Assembly (NCBI RefSeq): GCF_002294995.1 | Contig: NZ_NSGF01000001.1 | Location: forward strand, 62,001 to 126,000 | Origin: Mesorhizobium sp. WSM3860 | Lineage (GTDB): Bacteria; Pseudomonadota; Alphaproteobacteria; Rhizobiales; Rhizobiaceae | Direction of reading: 5' to 3' | DNA: 64,000 nt | Part shown: positions 41,964-50,369 of the stretch, in pieces | How the letters are laid out: each line of letters starts with the position of its first letter | How positions within the stretch are numbered: the first letter of the stretch is position 1 | The notes under the pieces: generated by a model | What the model saw: the letters and a program-made list of their open reading frames with translations, nothing else | Databases searched by the model: none | What the model was told of the DNA's origin: nothing | Translations under genes and position numbers: made by a program

Positions 41964-42063
41964 TGATCAGACCGCCGTGCGAGAGCGCCTTGGATTCATG
42001 CCGATGCCTGTCGGGCCTGCGGCCCTCCACGCCTCTTGTGCGCTCCTGCAGTGATTCAAACAT
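41956..42063 (-). CDS. Possible leader peptide duplicating the start of Ffh
   Basis: A 35-codon frame starting behind GAAGGAAG begins MFESLQER, identical to the first eight residues of Ffh, and ends in a TGA that overlaps the ffh start codon region. The 23-base start segments are exactly 100 bases apart and differ at three bases, all silent. Either it is a fossil duplication or it couples translation into ffh. The rest (RHRHESKALSHGGLI) is unlike Ffh. Confidence 0.4.
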   Translation of the reverse strand: MFESLQERTRGVEGRRPDRHRHESKALSHGGLINV

Positions 42064-42349
42064 CTTGCTTCCTTCGATCTCGGGTCATTCGACCCGAGAG
42101 GTAGTGCGTTCGCGCCAGGTCGCCAAGCAAAGCACAAAGCCAAAAAGCACCCGGGGGCGCATCGCGCTGCCGGGTGTTGGCCTCCAGGATCGGTTTACGG
42201 CTCTCGCCTCAAAAGAGGCTTCGGCGTCCTGGTCGGCTTTCGCGGAGAGGGTCTCGTCGCGGAATTCGTGCGTGTCTAGACAGGAAATCGGCGGCAGAGT
42301 CAAGGCTGGGGGCGTTTTGAAGACCAAAAGCGCCGCGCCCAGAGGCGGT
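42064..42349. other. Upstream region of ffh with inverted repeats
   Basis: The gap between the glycosyltransferase gene and ffh holds a perfect 8-base hairpin at 42079-42098 (CTCGGGTC/GACCCGAG), and a GCCTCAAAAGAGGC hairpin near 42207. Near 42326-42349 lies a minus-strand GC-rich hairpin followed by TTTTGG that may end the glycosyltransferase transcript. Open frames here have no recognisable content. Confidence 0.5.
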
Positions 42350-43291
42350 TCAGGGCAGCTCTTCGCCATCCAGGATACGCGCATAGAGATCGAGATAGCC
42401 GTTTGCCGTCTTCGCGATCGGAAACCGCGCGGCGGCGGATGCACGGCACTGCTCAGGCGACAAGCCGGCGATGTCGGCCAAGGCCTGGGCGAACTCGGCA
42501 TCGGCGTCGAAGAGGCGTCCTGTGGCGTCGTCGACGATTTCGGGCAGCGCCCCGCGCGGCGTCGTCAGCACCGGCGTGCCGCACAGCATCGCTTCGACCG
42601 GCGCCATGCCGAACGGCTCTTCCCAGGCGATCGGGTTGAGAAAAGCCCTGGCTTCTCCGAGCAGGCGCAGCTTCTCATCGCCGTCGATGGTGCCGTGGTA
42701 GCGGAACCGACGGCCGAGGCTCTTGAAGAAGACACCCTGGCGGCGAACCTTGGTGCGCTGCAGGAGCTGCCAGCGCGAGCCGCCCGCGATATCGAGCTGG
42801 AAATCGAAGGCGCGCGCGAGATCGACAGCCCGGTTGAGGTTCTTACCGGCGCGGGCGATGCCAGCCAGAAACAGCAGCCTGTCCGTCTTGCCGGCGGACA
42901 GCCGGTAGGCGTCGACCGGAAAGCCGTTATAGACGAAGGTTGCCCGCCCGTGGTTGCGCGCATGGCTGGCGCTGACGAAGTTCCAGTTCTGCCTGCTTTC
43001 CGTGAATTTCGGGTCAAAGCCGTGCATCGTATAGAGCGCCGGTCGCGAAACCTCGATGTACCAGCCATTGAAATGCACGATGTCGGTGTCGGCCGGAATC
43101 GCGGCGCGGCATTCGGCGGCCGAAGACGCCTGCCGCACTTCGCATAGCGGATGGCTCGAGCCGCGACCGGCGATCAGGACCACCTTGTGGCCGAGACGCG
43201 AAAGCTCTTTTGCCAGCCAGTCGACCTGCCGCTCAGTGCCGCCATAGCCTTTGCAGGGGATGGTGCGCTCCGCCACAAGCGTGATGCGCAT
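42350..43291 (-). CDS. Glycosyltransferase family 4 protein
   Basis: A 313-residue GT-B enzyme. The start MRITLVAERTIPCKGYGGTE (acceptor side), VDWLAKELSRLGHKVVLIAG and DTDIVHFNGWYIEVSRPALY are followed by RLLFLAGIARAGKNLNRAVD, AFLNPIAWEEPFGMAPVEAM and CGTPVLTTPRGALPEIV. EEPFGMAPVEAM is the E-x7-E nucleotide-sugar motif. It is shorter than usual GT4 enzymes but shows both domains. The acceptor is unknown. Confidence 0.88.
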   Translation of the reverse strand: MRITLVAERTIPCKGYGGTERQVDWLAKELSRLGHKVVLIAGRGSSHPLCEVRQASSAAECRAAIPADTDIVHFNGWYIEVSRPALYTMHGFDPKFTESRQNWNFVSASHARNHGRATFVYNGFPVDAYRLSAGKTDRLLFLAGIARAGKNLNRAVDLARAFDFQLDIAGGSRWQLLQRTKVRRQGVFFKSLGRRFRYHGTIDGDEKLRLLGEARAFLNPIAWEEPFGMAPVEAMLCGTPVLTTPRGALPEIVDDATGRLFDADAEFAQALADIAGLSPEQCRASAAARFPIAKTANGYLDLYARILDGEELP

Positions 43292-43320
43292 CAGGTTAGC
43301 CCGTAGGTTTTCTGCTTGAT

Positions 43321-43363
43321 TATGATCCGATCCAGAAACCGGTTTCCGCTTTTTTGGATCATG
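43321..43363. repeat. Palindromic repeat, family D
   Basis: ATGATCCGATCCAGAAACCG followed by GTTTCCGCTTTTTTGGATCAT: inverted ends ATGATCC/GGATCAT around an AAACCGGTTT core. It overlaps the stop codon of the CPBP protease gene. Confidence 0.65.
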
Positions 43364-44333
43364 GCTCGTCCGGCCCGACCTTCAGGGGGGAGCGGCGATG
43401 CAGAAGCAAGAGCAGAGTCAGCAGCGTGCTTACGATGCCGATCGCGGCGATCAGAACGGCGTCCCAATTGGTCCAGCCAGGGCCTTCGAGCGGCTTGGCG
43501 TTCAACAGGGCGAAGGAATTGTAGCTCTGCTGGTGCGAGATGAGCAGGAAGCCGGTCAGGTTGTTGCCGAGATGGGCACCGAATGCAGCGCCGAGATTGC
43601 CGGTCACATAGACCAGCAGCGTCAGCAGCAGCGCGAAGGCGGCGATCGAGACCAGCACGCAGGCGTTGATGGCAAGCGTCGAGGCCGGACTCCAGTGCAA
43701 GGCGGTGAACAGAAGCCCCGGCAGCGCGGCCCAGATCAGCGGGCTGCCAAAGCGGCTGGCGAGGCCACGCTGCAGATAGCCACGAAACAGAGCCTCCTCG
43801 GATGAGGTCTGCAGAAAGGCGAGCGGCACGATCGCTAGAAGGAAGAGCAGCCAGGACGAGAAGGCGATCGATCCGCGGACGATCTCCGGCTGCAGCCAAT
43901 AGAGCAGCACCTCGGAGAACAAGGAGGTGATCAGAACCGCGACCAGGCCTTTGAGGAACCCGCCGCGCGAGATGCGGCGGTCTGCGCCGATCAGCGCCGA
44001 GAGCGGCTCGCCATGAACGAAGCGCATCGCCGCCCAAAGACCGATCCATATGCCGGCAAACGACGCCAGCGCGGTGAGGATGCCGGCGGGCGAGGCAAGG
44101 AAATCCTGGATCGGCTGTCCGGTCGCCGGGCCGGGGAGGCGCAAGACGATGAAGGCGGCGGTGCCGGCGACGAGCACGACCAGCGTCATGGCGAGCCAGA
44201 AGAGAACGACGATCGCGGTTCCGAGCAGGAGCCGGAGCAGGGTGGTCTTGTCGTTCGGCGAGCGCCGGTAGCGCTCGAAGGCGGCGTTGTCGATGATCAC
44301 ACGGGGTCCCCTGCCGGCGCTTTCAGGTCGCAT
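43359..44333 (-). CDS. CPBP-family intramembrane metalloprotease
   Basis: A 324-residue polytopic membrane protein with about eight hydrophobic segments. The catalytic motifs of the CPBP/Abi family are EEALFRGYLQRGLASRFG (Glu-Glu and Arg), FTALHWSP (His) and HLGNNLTGFLL (His/Asn). These proteins cleave membrane substrates or prenylated proteins; in bacteria some act in bacteriocin immunity. The stop lies in the family D repeat. No substrate gene is evident nearby. Confidence 0.88.
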   Translation of the reverse strand: MRPESAGRGPRVIIDNAAFERYRRSPNDKTTLLRLLLGTAIVVLFWLAMTLVVLVAGTAAFIVLRLPGPATGQPIQDFLASPAGILTALASFAGIWIGLWAAMRFVHGEPLSALIGADRRISRGGFLKGLVAVLITSLFSEVLLYWLQPEIVRGSIAFSSWLLFLLAIVPLAFLQTSSEEALFRGYLQRGLASRFGSPLIWAALPGLLFTALHWSPASTLAINACVLVSIAAFALLLTLLVYVTGNLGAAFGAHLGNNLTGFLLISHQQSYNSFALLNAKPLEGPGWTNWDAVLIAAIGIVSTLLTLLLLLHRRSPLKVGPDEP

Positions 44334-44566
44334 GATCTAGGGGATCGGCGTTTTCGGCGCAATCGCTCCCGTCAAATCCAGCAGCGGGTTGGGCCGCTTC
44401 GACCGCAGGGGAGGATCGAAACTACCGGCGGATTGAGATTTGCCACGGATTTCCATGTCGCTGCAGGGCCACCCGTCAAACCCCGCGCCGGGACTCCGAA
44501 CGGATCGACAACAATTTCGGCTCTCGATTAACCGTTTTGCCGCTTTTTGCGCTTAAAAAGGTCACC

Positions 44567-45631
44567 ATGAAACGCGTTATCGCCATCGCCGACCGCGCGG
44601 CCCTCGTCTCGTTGAAGCTGCTCGCAGCGCTCAACGTGCTGTTTTTCCTGTCGTTCCTGGTCGTGCTGCTGCTGGCCGGCCGCGCGCATGCCGAAGCGCC
44701 CGCCTGTGGCGGCAGCGACCTGCTGGCAAGTCTTGCAAAGAGCGATCCCGCCGCCTTCAAGAAGGTCGAGACCGAAGCCGCCGCCGTTCCGAACGGCCGG
44801 GGCCTGTTGTGGAAGCTCGAGAAACCGGGCGAGAAGCCGTCCTATCTTTTCGGCACCATGCACATGACGGACGCGCGCGTCACCACGCTGCCGGCCGCGG
44901 CCCAAAAAGCCTATGACGGTGCCGACACCATCATCATCGAAACCACCGACGCCCTCGACAAGGCCAAGATGATGGCCGCCATGGCCGCTGAGCCTGGCCT
45001 GATGATGTTCACGGACAACACGACGCTGTCCTCGCTGCTGTCGCCCGAGGATGCGGCGGTCCTGAACAAGGGGCTCGATGCACGCGGCATTCCGCCTCTG
45101 ACGGTGGCCAAGATGAAGCCGTGGATCCTGTCGGCCATGGTGGCGCTGCCGGCCTGCGAGGTGGCGCGCCAGAGCGCCGGCGCGCCGGTGCTGGATGTCA
45201 AGCTGGCCGCCGACGCCAAAGCGTCCGGCAAGAACGTCGAGGGTCTGGAAACCGCCGTCGACCAACTGCGCGCCATGGCCTCGCTGCCGCTCGCCTACCA
45301 CATGAAGGGGTTGGTCGAGACGCTGAAGCTGGGCGACAAGGTGAACGACGTCAACGAAACCATGATCGTGCTCTACCAACGTGGCGAGGTCGGCATGTTC
45401 TGGCCGCTATTTCGCACCGTGCTGCCCGACACAGCGGACGACCAGGCCGGCTATGCCGCCTTCGAGCAGACCATGATCACCAGCCGCAACAAGGTCATGG
45501 TCGCGCATGCCATGCCGATTCTGACCAAGGGCAATGCCTTCATGGCGGTTGGCGCGCTGCATCTGCCCGGCCCTGACGGACTGGTCGAAGATTTCCGCAA
45601 AGCGGGGTATAGTGTTACCGCCGTCAACTGA
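44567..45631 (+). CDS. TraB/GumN-family protein
   Basis: A 354-residue protein with an N-terminal membrane anchor or signal (LLAALNVLFFLSFLVVLLLA, then GRAHAEAPAC). The TraB/GumN domain shows SYLFGTMHMTDARVTTLPAA, IIIETTDALDKAKM, NVEGLETAVDQLRAMASLPL and AFMAVGALHLPGPDGLVEDF, with the family's GTxH and GxxH histidines. Members are suspected metalloproteases acting outside the cytosol. The ATG at 44567 follows AAAAAGG. Confidence 0.87.
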   Translation: MKRVIAIADRAALVSLKLLAALNVLFFLSFLVVLLLAGRAHAEAPACGGSDLLASLAKSDPAAFKKVETEAAAVPNGRGLLWKLEKPGEKPSYLFGTMHMTDARVTTLPAAAQKAYDGADTIIIETTDALDKAKMMAAMAAEPGLMMFTDNTTLSSLLSPEDAAVLNKGLDARGIPPLTVAKMKPWILSAMVALPACEVARQSAGAPVLDVKLAADAKASGKNVEGLETAVDQLRAMASLPLAYHMKGLVETLKLGDKVNDVNETMIVLYQRGEVGMFWPLFRTVLPDTADDQAGYAAFEQTMITSRNKVMVAHAMPILTKGNAFMAVGALHLPGPDGLVEDFRKAGYSVTAVN

Positions 45632-45762
45632 GTCGTCTGGCGGCTGGGGAGCGGAAAATGCCGGTTTTTCAGCGCTTTCCGTCCGCCTGCGTGAAACCCA
45701 TTACGGGATCCGCGCGTTGATGGCTGCTATTGATGCCTTTCATTCCAAGGAGGACACGTTTC

Positions 45763-46071
45763 ATGGCGAACCCTAACGACCCCTACACCCCGTCGAGCAC
45801 GCCGCCCTCGCGGGGCGGAGGTGGCGGCAGCGGGTGGCTGATCGCCCTAGTTGTCATTATCCTGGCCATTGTTGCGTATTATGTTTTTGGCAGAACCGGC
45901 GGCGAGCACGCCCCGACGACTTCCGAGCCGCCGGCCGCGACGACGCCGGCCCCGGCGCCTGCAACGCCTGAACCAGCGCCCGCAACGCCTGCTCCAGCTC
46001 CTACGCCAGCCCCGGCACCTGCGCCCACTCCGACGCCTGCCCCGGCTCCGGCACCTGCGCCGTCTCCGTGA
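45763..46071 (+). CDS. Small membrane protein with Pro/Ala repeat tail
   Basis: A 102-residue protein: a short Pro/Ser/Gly-rich N-terminus, one transmembrane helix (GWLIALVVIILAIVAYYVFG), then a tail made of Pro-Ala and Pro-Thr repeats. With a cytosolic N-terminus the tail would be periplasmic, perhaps spanning the cell wall. AAGGAGG lies just before the ATG. No family is recognised. The strong terminator at 46093 follows. Confidence 0.65.
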   Translation: MANPNDPYTPSSTPPSRGGGGGSGWLIALVVIILAIVAYYVFGRTGGEHAPTTSEPPAATTPAPAPATPEPAPATPAPAPTPAPAPAPTPTPAPAPAPAPSP

Positions 46072-46092
46072 TCAGGCTATAGCTCAACGACG

Positions 46093-46124
46093 AACGGCCC
46101 GCCGAAAGGCGGGCCGTTTTGTTT
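46093..46124 (+). terminator. Rho-independent terminator
   Basis: An 11-base-pair stem (AACGGCCCGCC) with a GAAA loop is followed by TTTGTTTTG, 21 bases after the small membrane protein gene. It faces the end of lpdA. Confidence 0.9.
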
Positions 46125-46212
46125 TGGGATGCGGCGGGTCTGCGCGCGGCGCTTCGCTCCCTTGCTCCGCCCTGGATGACGAACTCGCGAGCGTTCGGCG
46201 CAGTACGCGCGG

Positions 46213-47619
46213 TCAGATATGAATGGGCTTGAAGAACGTGGCCAGCGCCGCTTCCTTGACCGCTTCCGACATGGTCGGGTGGGCGTGGCAGGTACGGGCG
46301 AGGTCTTCCGAAGAGCCGCCGAACTCCATCAGCACCGCGGCTTCGTGGATCATCTCGCCGGCGCCGAAGCCGACGATATGAACGCCGAGCACGCGGTCGC
46401 TCGCCTTGTCGGCGAGGATCTTCACGAAGCCGTCGGTGTGCAGCATGGCGCGCGCGCGACCATTGGCGCTGAACGGGAATTTGCCGACCTTGTAGTCGAT
46501 GCCGGCCTTCTTCAGCTCCTCTTCGGTCTTGCCGACGGAGGCGATTTCGGGGCTGGTGTAGACGACGCTCGGGATAACGTCGTAATTCACATGCCCGGCC
46601 TGGCCGGCGATCGTCTCGGCTACCGCCACGCCCTCGTCCTCGGCCTTGTGCGCCAGCATCGGCCCGGCAATTACGTCGCCGATGGCATAGATGCCGGGCA
46701 CATTGGTCCTCAGATGGCCGTCGGTGTTGACCCGGCCGCGCTCGTCCATCTCGATGCCGGCTTCTTTCAATCCAAGGCTGTCGGCATAGGGGCGACGTCC
46801 GGTCGCGACCAGCACGACATCGGCCTCGATGGTTTCCGCCGCGCCGCCCTTGACCGGCTCGAACGTCACGCTGGCGCCCTTCTTGGATTTGGCGACGCCG
46901 GTGACCTTGGCGCCGAGCTTGAACTCGAAGCCCTGCTTGGACAGCAGGCGCTGGAACTGCTTCGAGACCTCGCCGTCCATGCCGCCGAGAATGGTGTCGA
47001 GGAACTCGACGACCGTGACCTTGGCGCCGAGCCTGGCCCAGACCGAGCCGAGCTCGAGCCCGATGACGCCGCCGCCGACCACCACAAGGCTGCCGGGCAC
47101 CTTGGCCAGTGACAGCGCACCGGTCGAGGACACGATCACCTTCTCGTCGAAGTCGACCTTGACGCCCGGAATGCCGGCGACATCGGAACCGGTGGCGATC
47201 ACGATGTTCTTCGTCTCGATCTCCTCGACCTTGCCGTCCTCGCCGGTGACCGAGACCTTGCCGGCGCCGATCACCTTGCCGGTGCCGCGGAAAGAGTCGA
47301 TCTTGTTCTTCTTGAAGAGAAAAGCGACGCCGTTGACGTTCGAGGCCACGGTCGTGTCCTTATGCGCCAGCATCTTCTTCAGATTCAGCTTCGGCGCGCC
47401 GACCTCGATGCCGAGCATATCGAAGGCATGACCGGCTTCGGCGAACATCTCGGAGGCGTGGAGCAGGGCTTTCGAGGGGATGCAGCCGATATTGAGGCAG
47501 GTGCCGCCGAAGGTGGCGTTCTTCTCGACCACCGCCGTCTTCAGGCCGAGCTGTGCGGCCTTGATGGCGCAGACATAGCCGCCCGGTCCCGATCCGATGA
47601 TTACCACGTCATAAGCCAT
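46213..47619 (-). CDS. lpdA: Dihydrolipoyl dehydrogenase (E3)
   Basis: A 468-residue FAD disulfide oxidoreductase that reoxidises lipoamide in the 2-oxoglutarate dehydrogenase complex. [20 protein letters not shown] binds FAD, and the redox pair is Cys41/Cys46 in [35 protein letters not shown] binds NAD, and the C-terminal catalytic pair is in [19 protein letters not shown]. It is the last gene of the minus-strand TCA cluster and is preceded by a family A repeat. Confidence 0.97.
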   Translation of the reverse strand: MAYDVVIIGSGPGGYVCAIKAAQLGLKTAVVEKNATFGGTCLNIGCIPSKALLHASEMFAEAGHAFDMLGIEVGAPKLNLKKMLAHKDTTVASNVNGVAFLFKKNKIDSFRGTGKVIGAGKVSVTGEDGKVEEIETKNIVIATGSDVAGIPGVKVDFDEKVIVSSTGALSLAKVPGSLVVVGGGVIGLELGSVWARLGAKVTVVEFLDTILGGMDGEVSKQFQRLLSKQGFEFKLGAKVTGVAKSKKGASVTFEPVKGGAAETIEADVVLVATGRRPYADSLGLKEAGIEMDERGRVNTDGHLRTNVPGIYAIGDVIAGPMLAHKAEDEGVAVAETIAGQAGHVNYDVIPSVVYTSPEIASVGKTEEELKKAGIDYKVGKFPFSANGRARAMLHTDGFVKILADKASDRVLGVHIVGFGAGEMIHEAAVLMEFGGSSEDLARTCHAHPTMSEAVKEAALATFFKPIHI

Positions 47620-47644
47620 GATGGTGTCCTTCTGGTCTGGCGTT

Positions 47645-47735
47645 GGAGCGGTTCGAGTTCGAACCGCTCCAGGTATTTCTCTGTACGCAATTCCGAAACG
47701 GAAAACCGCTGAGCACTTTTCCTGGAATTGCTCTA
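47645..47735. repeat. Composite palindromic repeat, family A (copy 6)
   Basis: The fullest copy: an inverted repeat GGAGCGGTTCGA/TCGAACCGCTCC, then AGGTATTT, then the core GCAATTCCGAAACGGAAAAC and CACTTTTCCTGGAATTGCTC. It fills the gap between the SDR stop and the lpdA start. Confidence 0.85.
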
Positions 47736-48488
47736 GCGGCCGCCGCTCACATTCAGGATCGCGCCCGTTATATAGGAGGCCGCGTCCGACAAAAGGTAGA
47801 GAACCGCGCTGGCGACCTCGTCGGCCGTGCCCGCGCGCTTCATCGGCAGCAGATCCTGCATCCGCGCCACGCGGTCCGGCTGGCCGCCGGAGGCATGGAT
47901 GTCGGTTTCGGTGATGCCGGGACTGACGGCATTGACGCGGATGCCTTCCAGGGCCACCTCGCGCGCCAGACCAACGGTCAGCGTGTCGATCGCGCCCTTG
48001 GAAGCGGCGTAGTCGACATATTCGCCGGGCGAGCCCAGTCTTGCCGCCGCCGAGGAGAGATTGACGATGGCGCCGCCCTTGCCGCCGTGCCGTGTCGACA
48101 TGCGCTTGACAGCCTCGCGGGCGCAGAGGAAAGAGCCGACGACGTTGATGCGCATCATGCGCTCGACCCGCTCGGCGCTCATCTCGTCGACACGCGCCTT
48201 GACGTCGACGATGCCGGCATTGTTGACGAAGGCGTCGAGCCGCCCGAAGGCCTTGTCCACCGCCTCGAACATCGCCACCACATCGGCCTCGTTGCCGACA
48301 TCGCCCTTGACCGCGAAAGCCTCGCTGCCCGCGGCTTCGAGCTCGGCGGCAAGCGCCTCGGCAGCGGCCTGGTCGGAGACATAGTTGATCGCCACCCGAT
48401 AGCCGGCCCGCCCGGCCTGCCGGCAGATGGCAGCGCCGATGCCGCGGCTGCCGCCGGTGACCAGCAGCGTCTTCTTGTCGGCATTCAT
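47733..48488 (-). CDS. SDR-family oxidoreductase
   Basis: A 251-residue short-chain dehydrogenase. The nucleotide-binding motif is [30 protein letters not shown] is the structural NAG motif, and Ser, Tyr and Lys of the catalytic set lie in [12 protein letters not shown] and [12 protein letters not shown]. The C-terminus [13 protein letters not shown] is typical. It resembles 3-oxoacyl reductases and sugar dehydrogenases. It overlaps the secreted protein gene upstream by four bases and sits between sucB and lpdA. Confidence 0.9.
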   Translation of the reverse strand: MNADKKTLLVTGGSRGIGAAICRQAGRAGYRVAINYVSDQAAAEALAAELEAAGSEAFAVKGDVGNEADVVAMFEAVDKAFGRLDAFVNNAGIVDVKARVDEMSAERVERMMRINVVGSFLCAREAVKRMSTRHGGKGGAIVNLSSAAARLGSPGEYVDYAASKGAIDTLTVGLAREVALEGIRVNAVSPGITETDIHASGGQPDRVARMQDLLPMKRAGTADEVASAVLYLLSDAASYITGAILNVSGGR

Positions 48489-48997
48489 TCCTGGCAGCCT
48501 TTCAGGGCAAAGACGTCCCACGGCACCTTGGAGAAGCCGGCGGGACCGTAAGCGGCCGACATTTCGAGCGATGGCCCGAGATCGGGAAAAATCAGGCTCT
48601 TCGGCGCGTCGGCACCCTCGGCCGGCAGCAGGCCGATGGTGCCTTGGTCATCGACACCGTAGATCACGCCTTCCCACACTGTGCAGGCGGCGAGCTCCTC
48701 GCCGGTGACGTCGCCGGTCGGGCATTTGTACATTAGCGAGCCGTGCGGCCGGCCGGCCGAGCCTTCGGTCCACATGGCGATGCCGTCGAGCACGGTATTG
48801 TTGTCGAGTATCATGCGGAATGTGTTGGTGATCGTCGCCGAGGTGCCGGTCGGGGTGAAATCGATCTCGGCGCCGCTCTTCGCCTCGCCATAGACGGCGA
48901 GCTGGAACGGGCAGGCGGCCTGGGCATCGGCAGCTACGAGAGCCGCAGCGGCGGCAGGCGCTACCAGCCTCGCGGTGCTGAGCCAACGGGTCTTCAC
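48485..48997 (-). CDS. Secreted hypothetical protein
   Basis: A 170-residue protein with a signal peptide ([20 protein letters not shown], cleavage after ADAQA) and mature start [20 protein letters not shown]. Cysteines in YKCPTGD and AACTVWEG may pair with others. GTG 48997 gives the best signal peptide; GTG 49030, right after the sucB stop, would add eleven residues. It overlaps the SDR start. I recognise no family. Confidence 0.7.
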   Translation of the reverse strand: MKTRWLSTARLVAPAAAAALVAADAQAACPFQLAVYGEAKSGAEIDFTPTGTSATITNTFRMILDNNTVLDGIAMWTEGSAGRPHGSLMYKCPTGDVTGEELAACTVWEGVIYGVDDQGTIGLLPAEGADAPKSLIFPDLGPSLEMSAAYGPAGFSKVPWDVFALKGCQE

Positions 48998-49031
48998 TCG
49001 CCGCCCCGCCCGCGAGCCTTCATGCTCCACC

Positions 49032-50318
<1,287 letters not shown>

Positions 50319-50369
50319 TGTGCCTGTCCGTTCTCTTGTCTTCTTGAGGTCTGTTTCGTCCGGGTCTGC

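Noticed and set aside
45900..46070. Repetitive DNA that might be taken for a tandem-repeat array or CRISPR
   Set aside because: The repeat comes from Pro-Ala/Thr codons inside a small membrane protein; there are no spacers.
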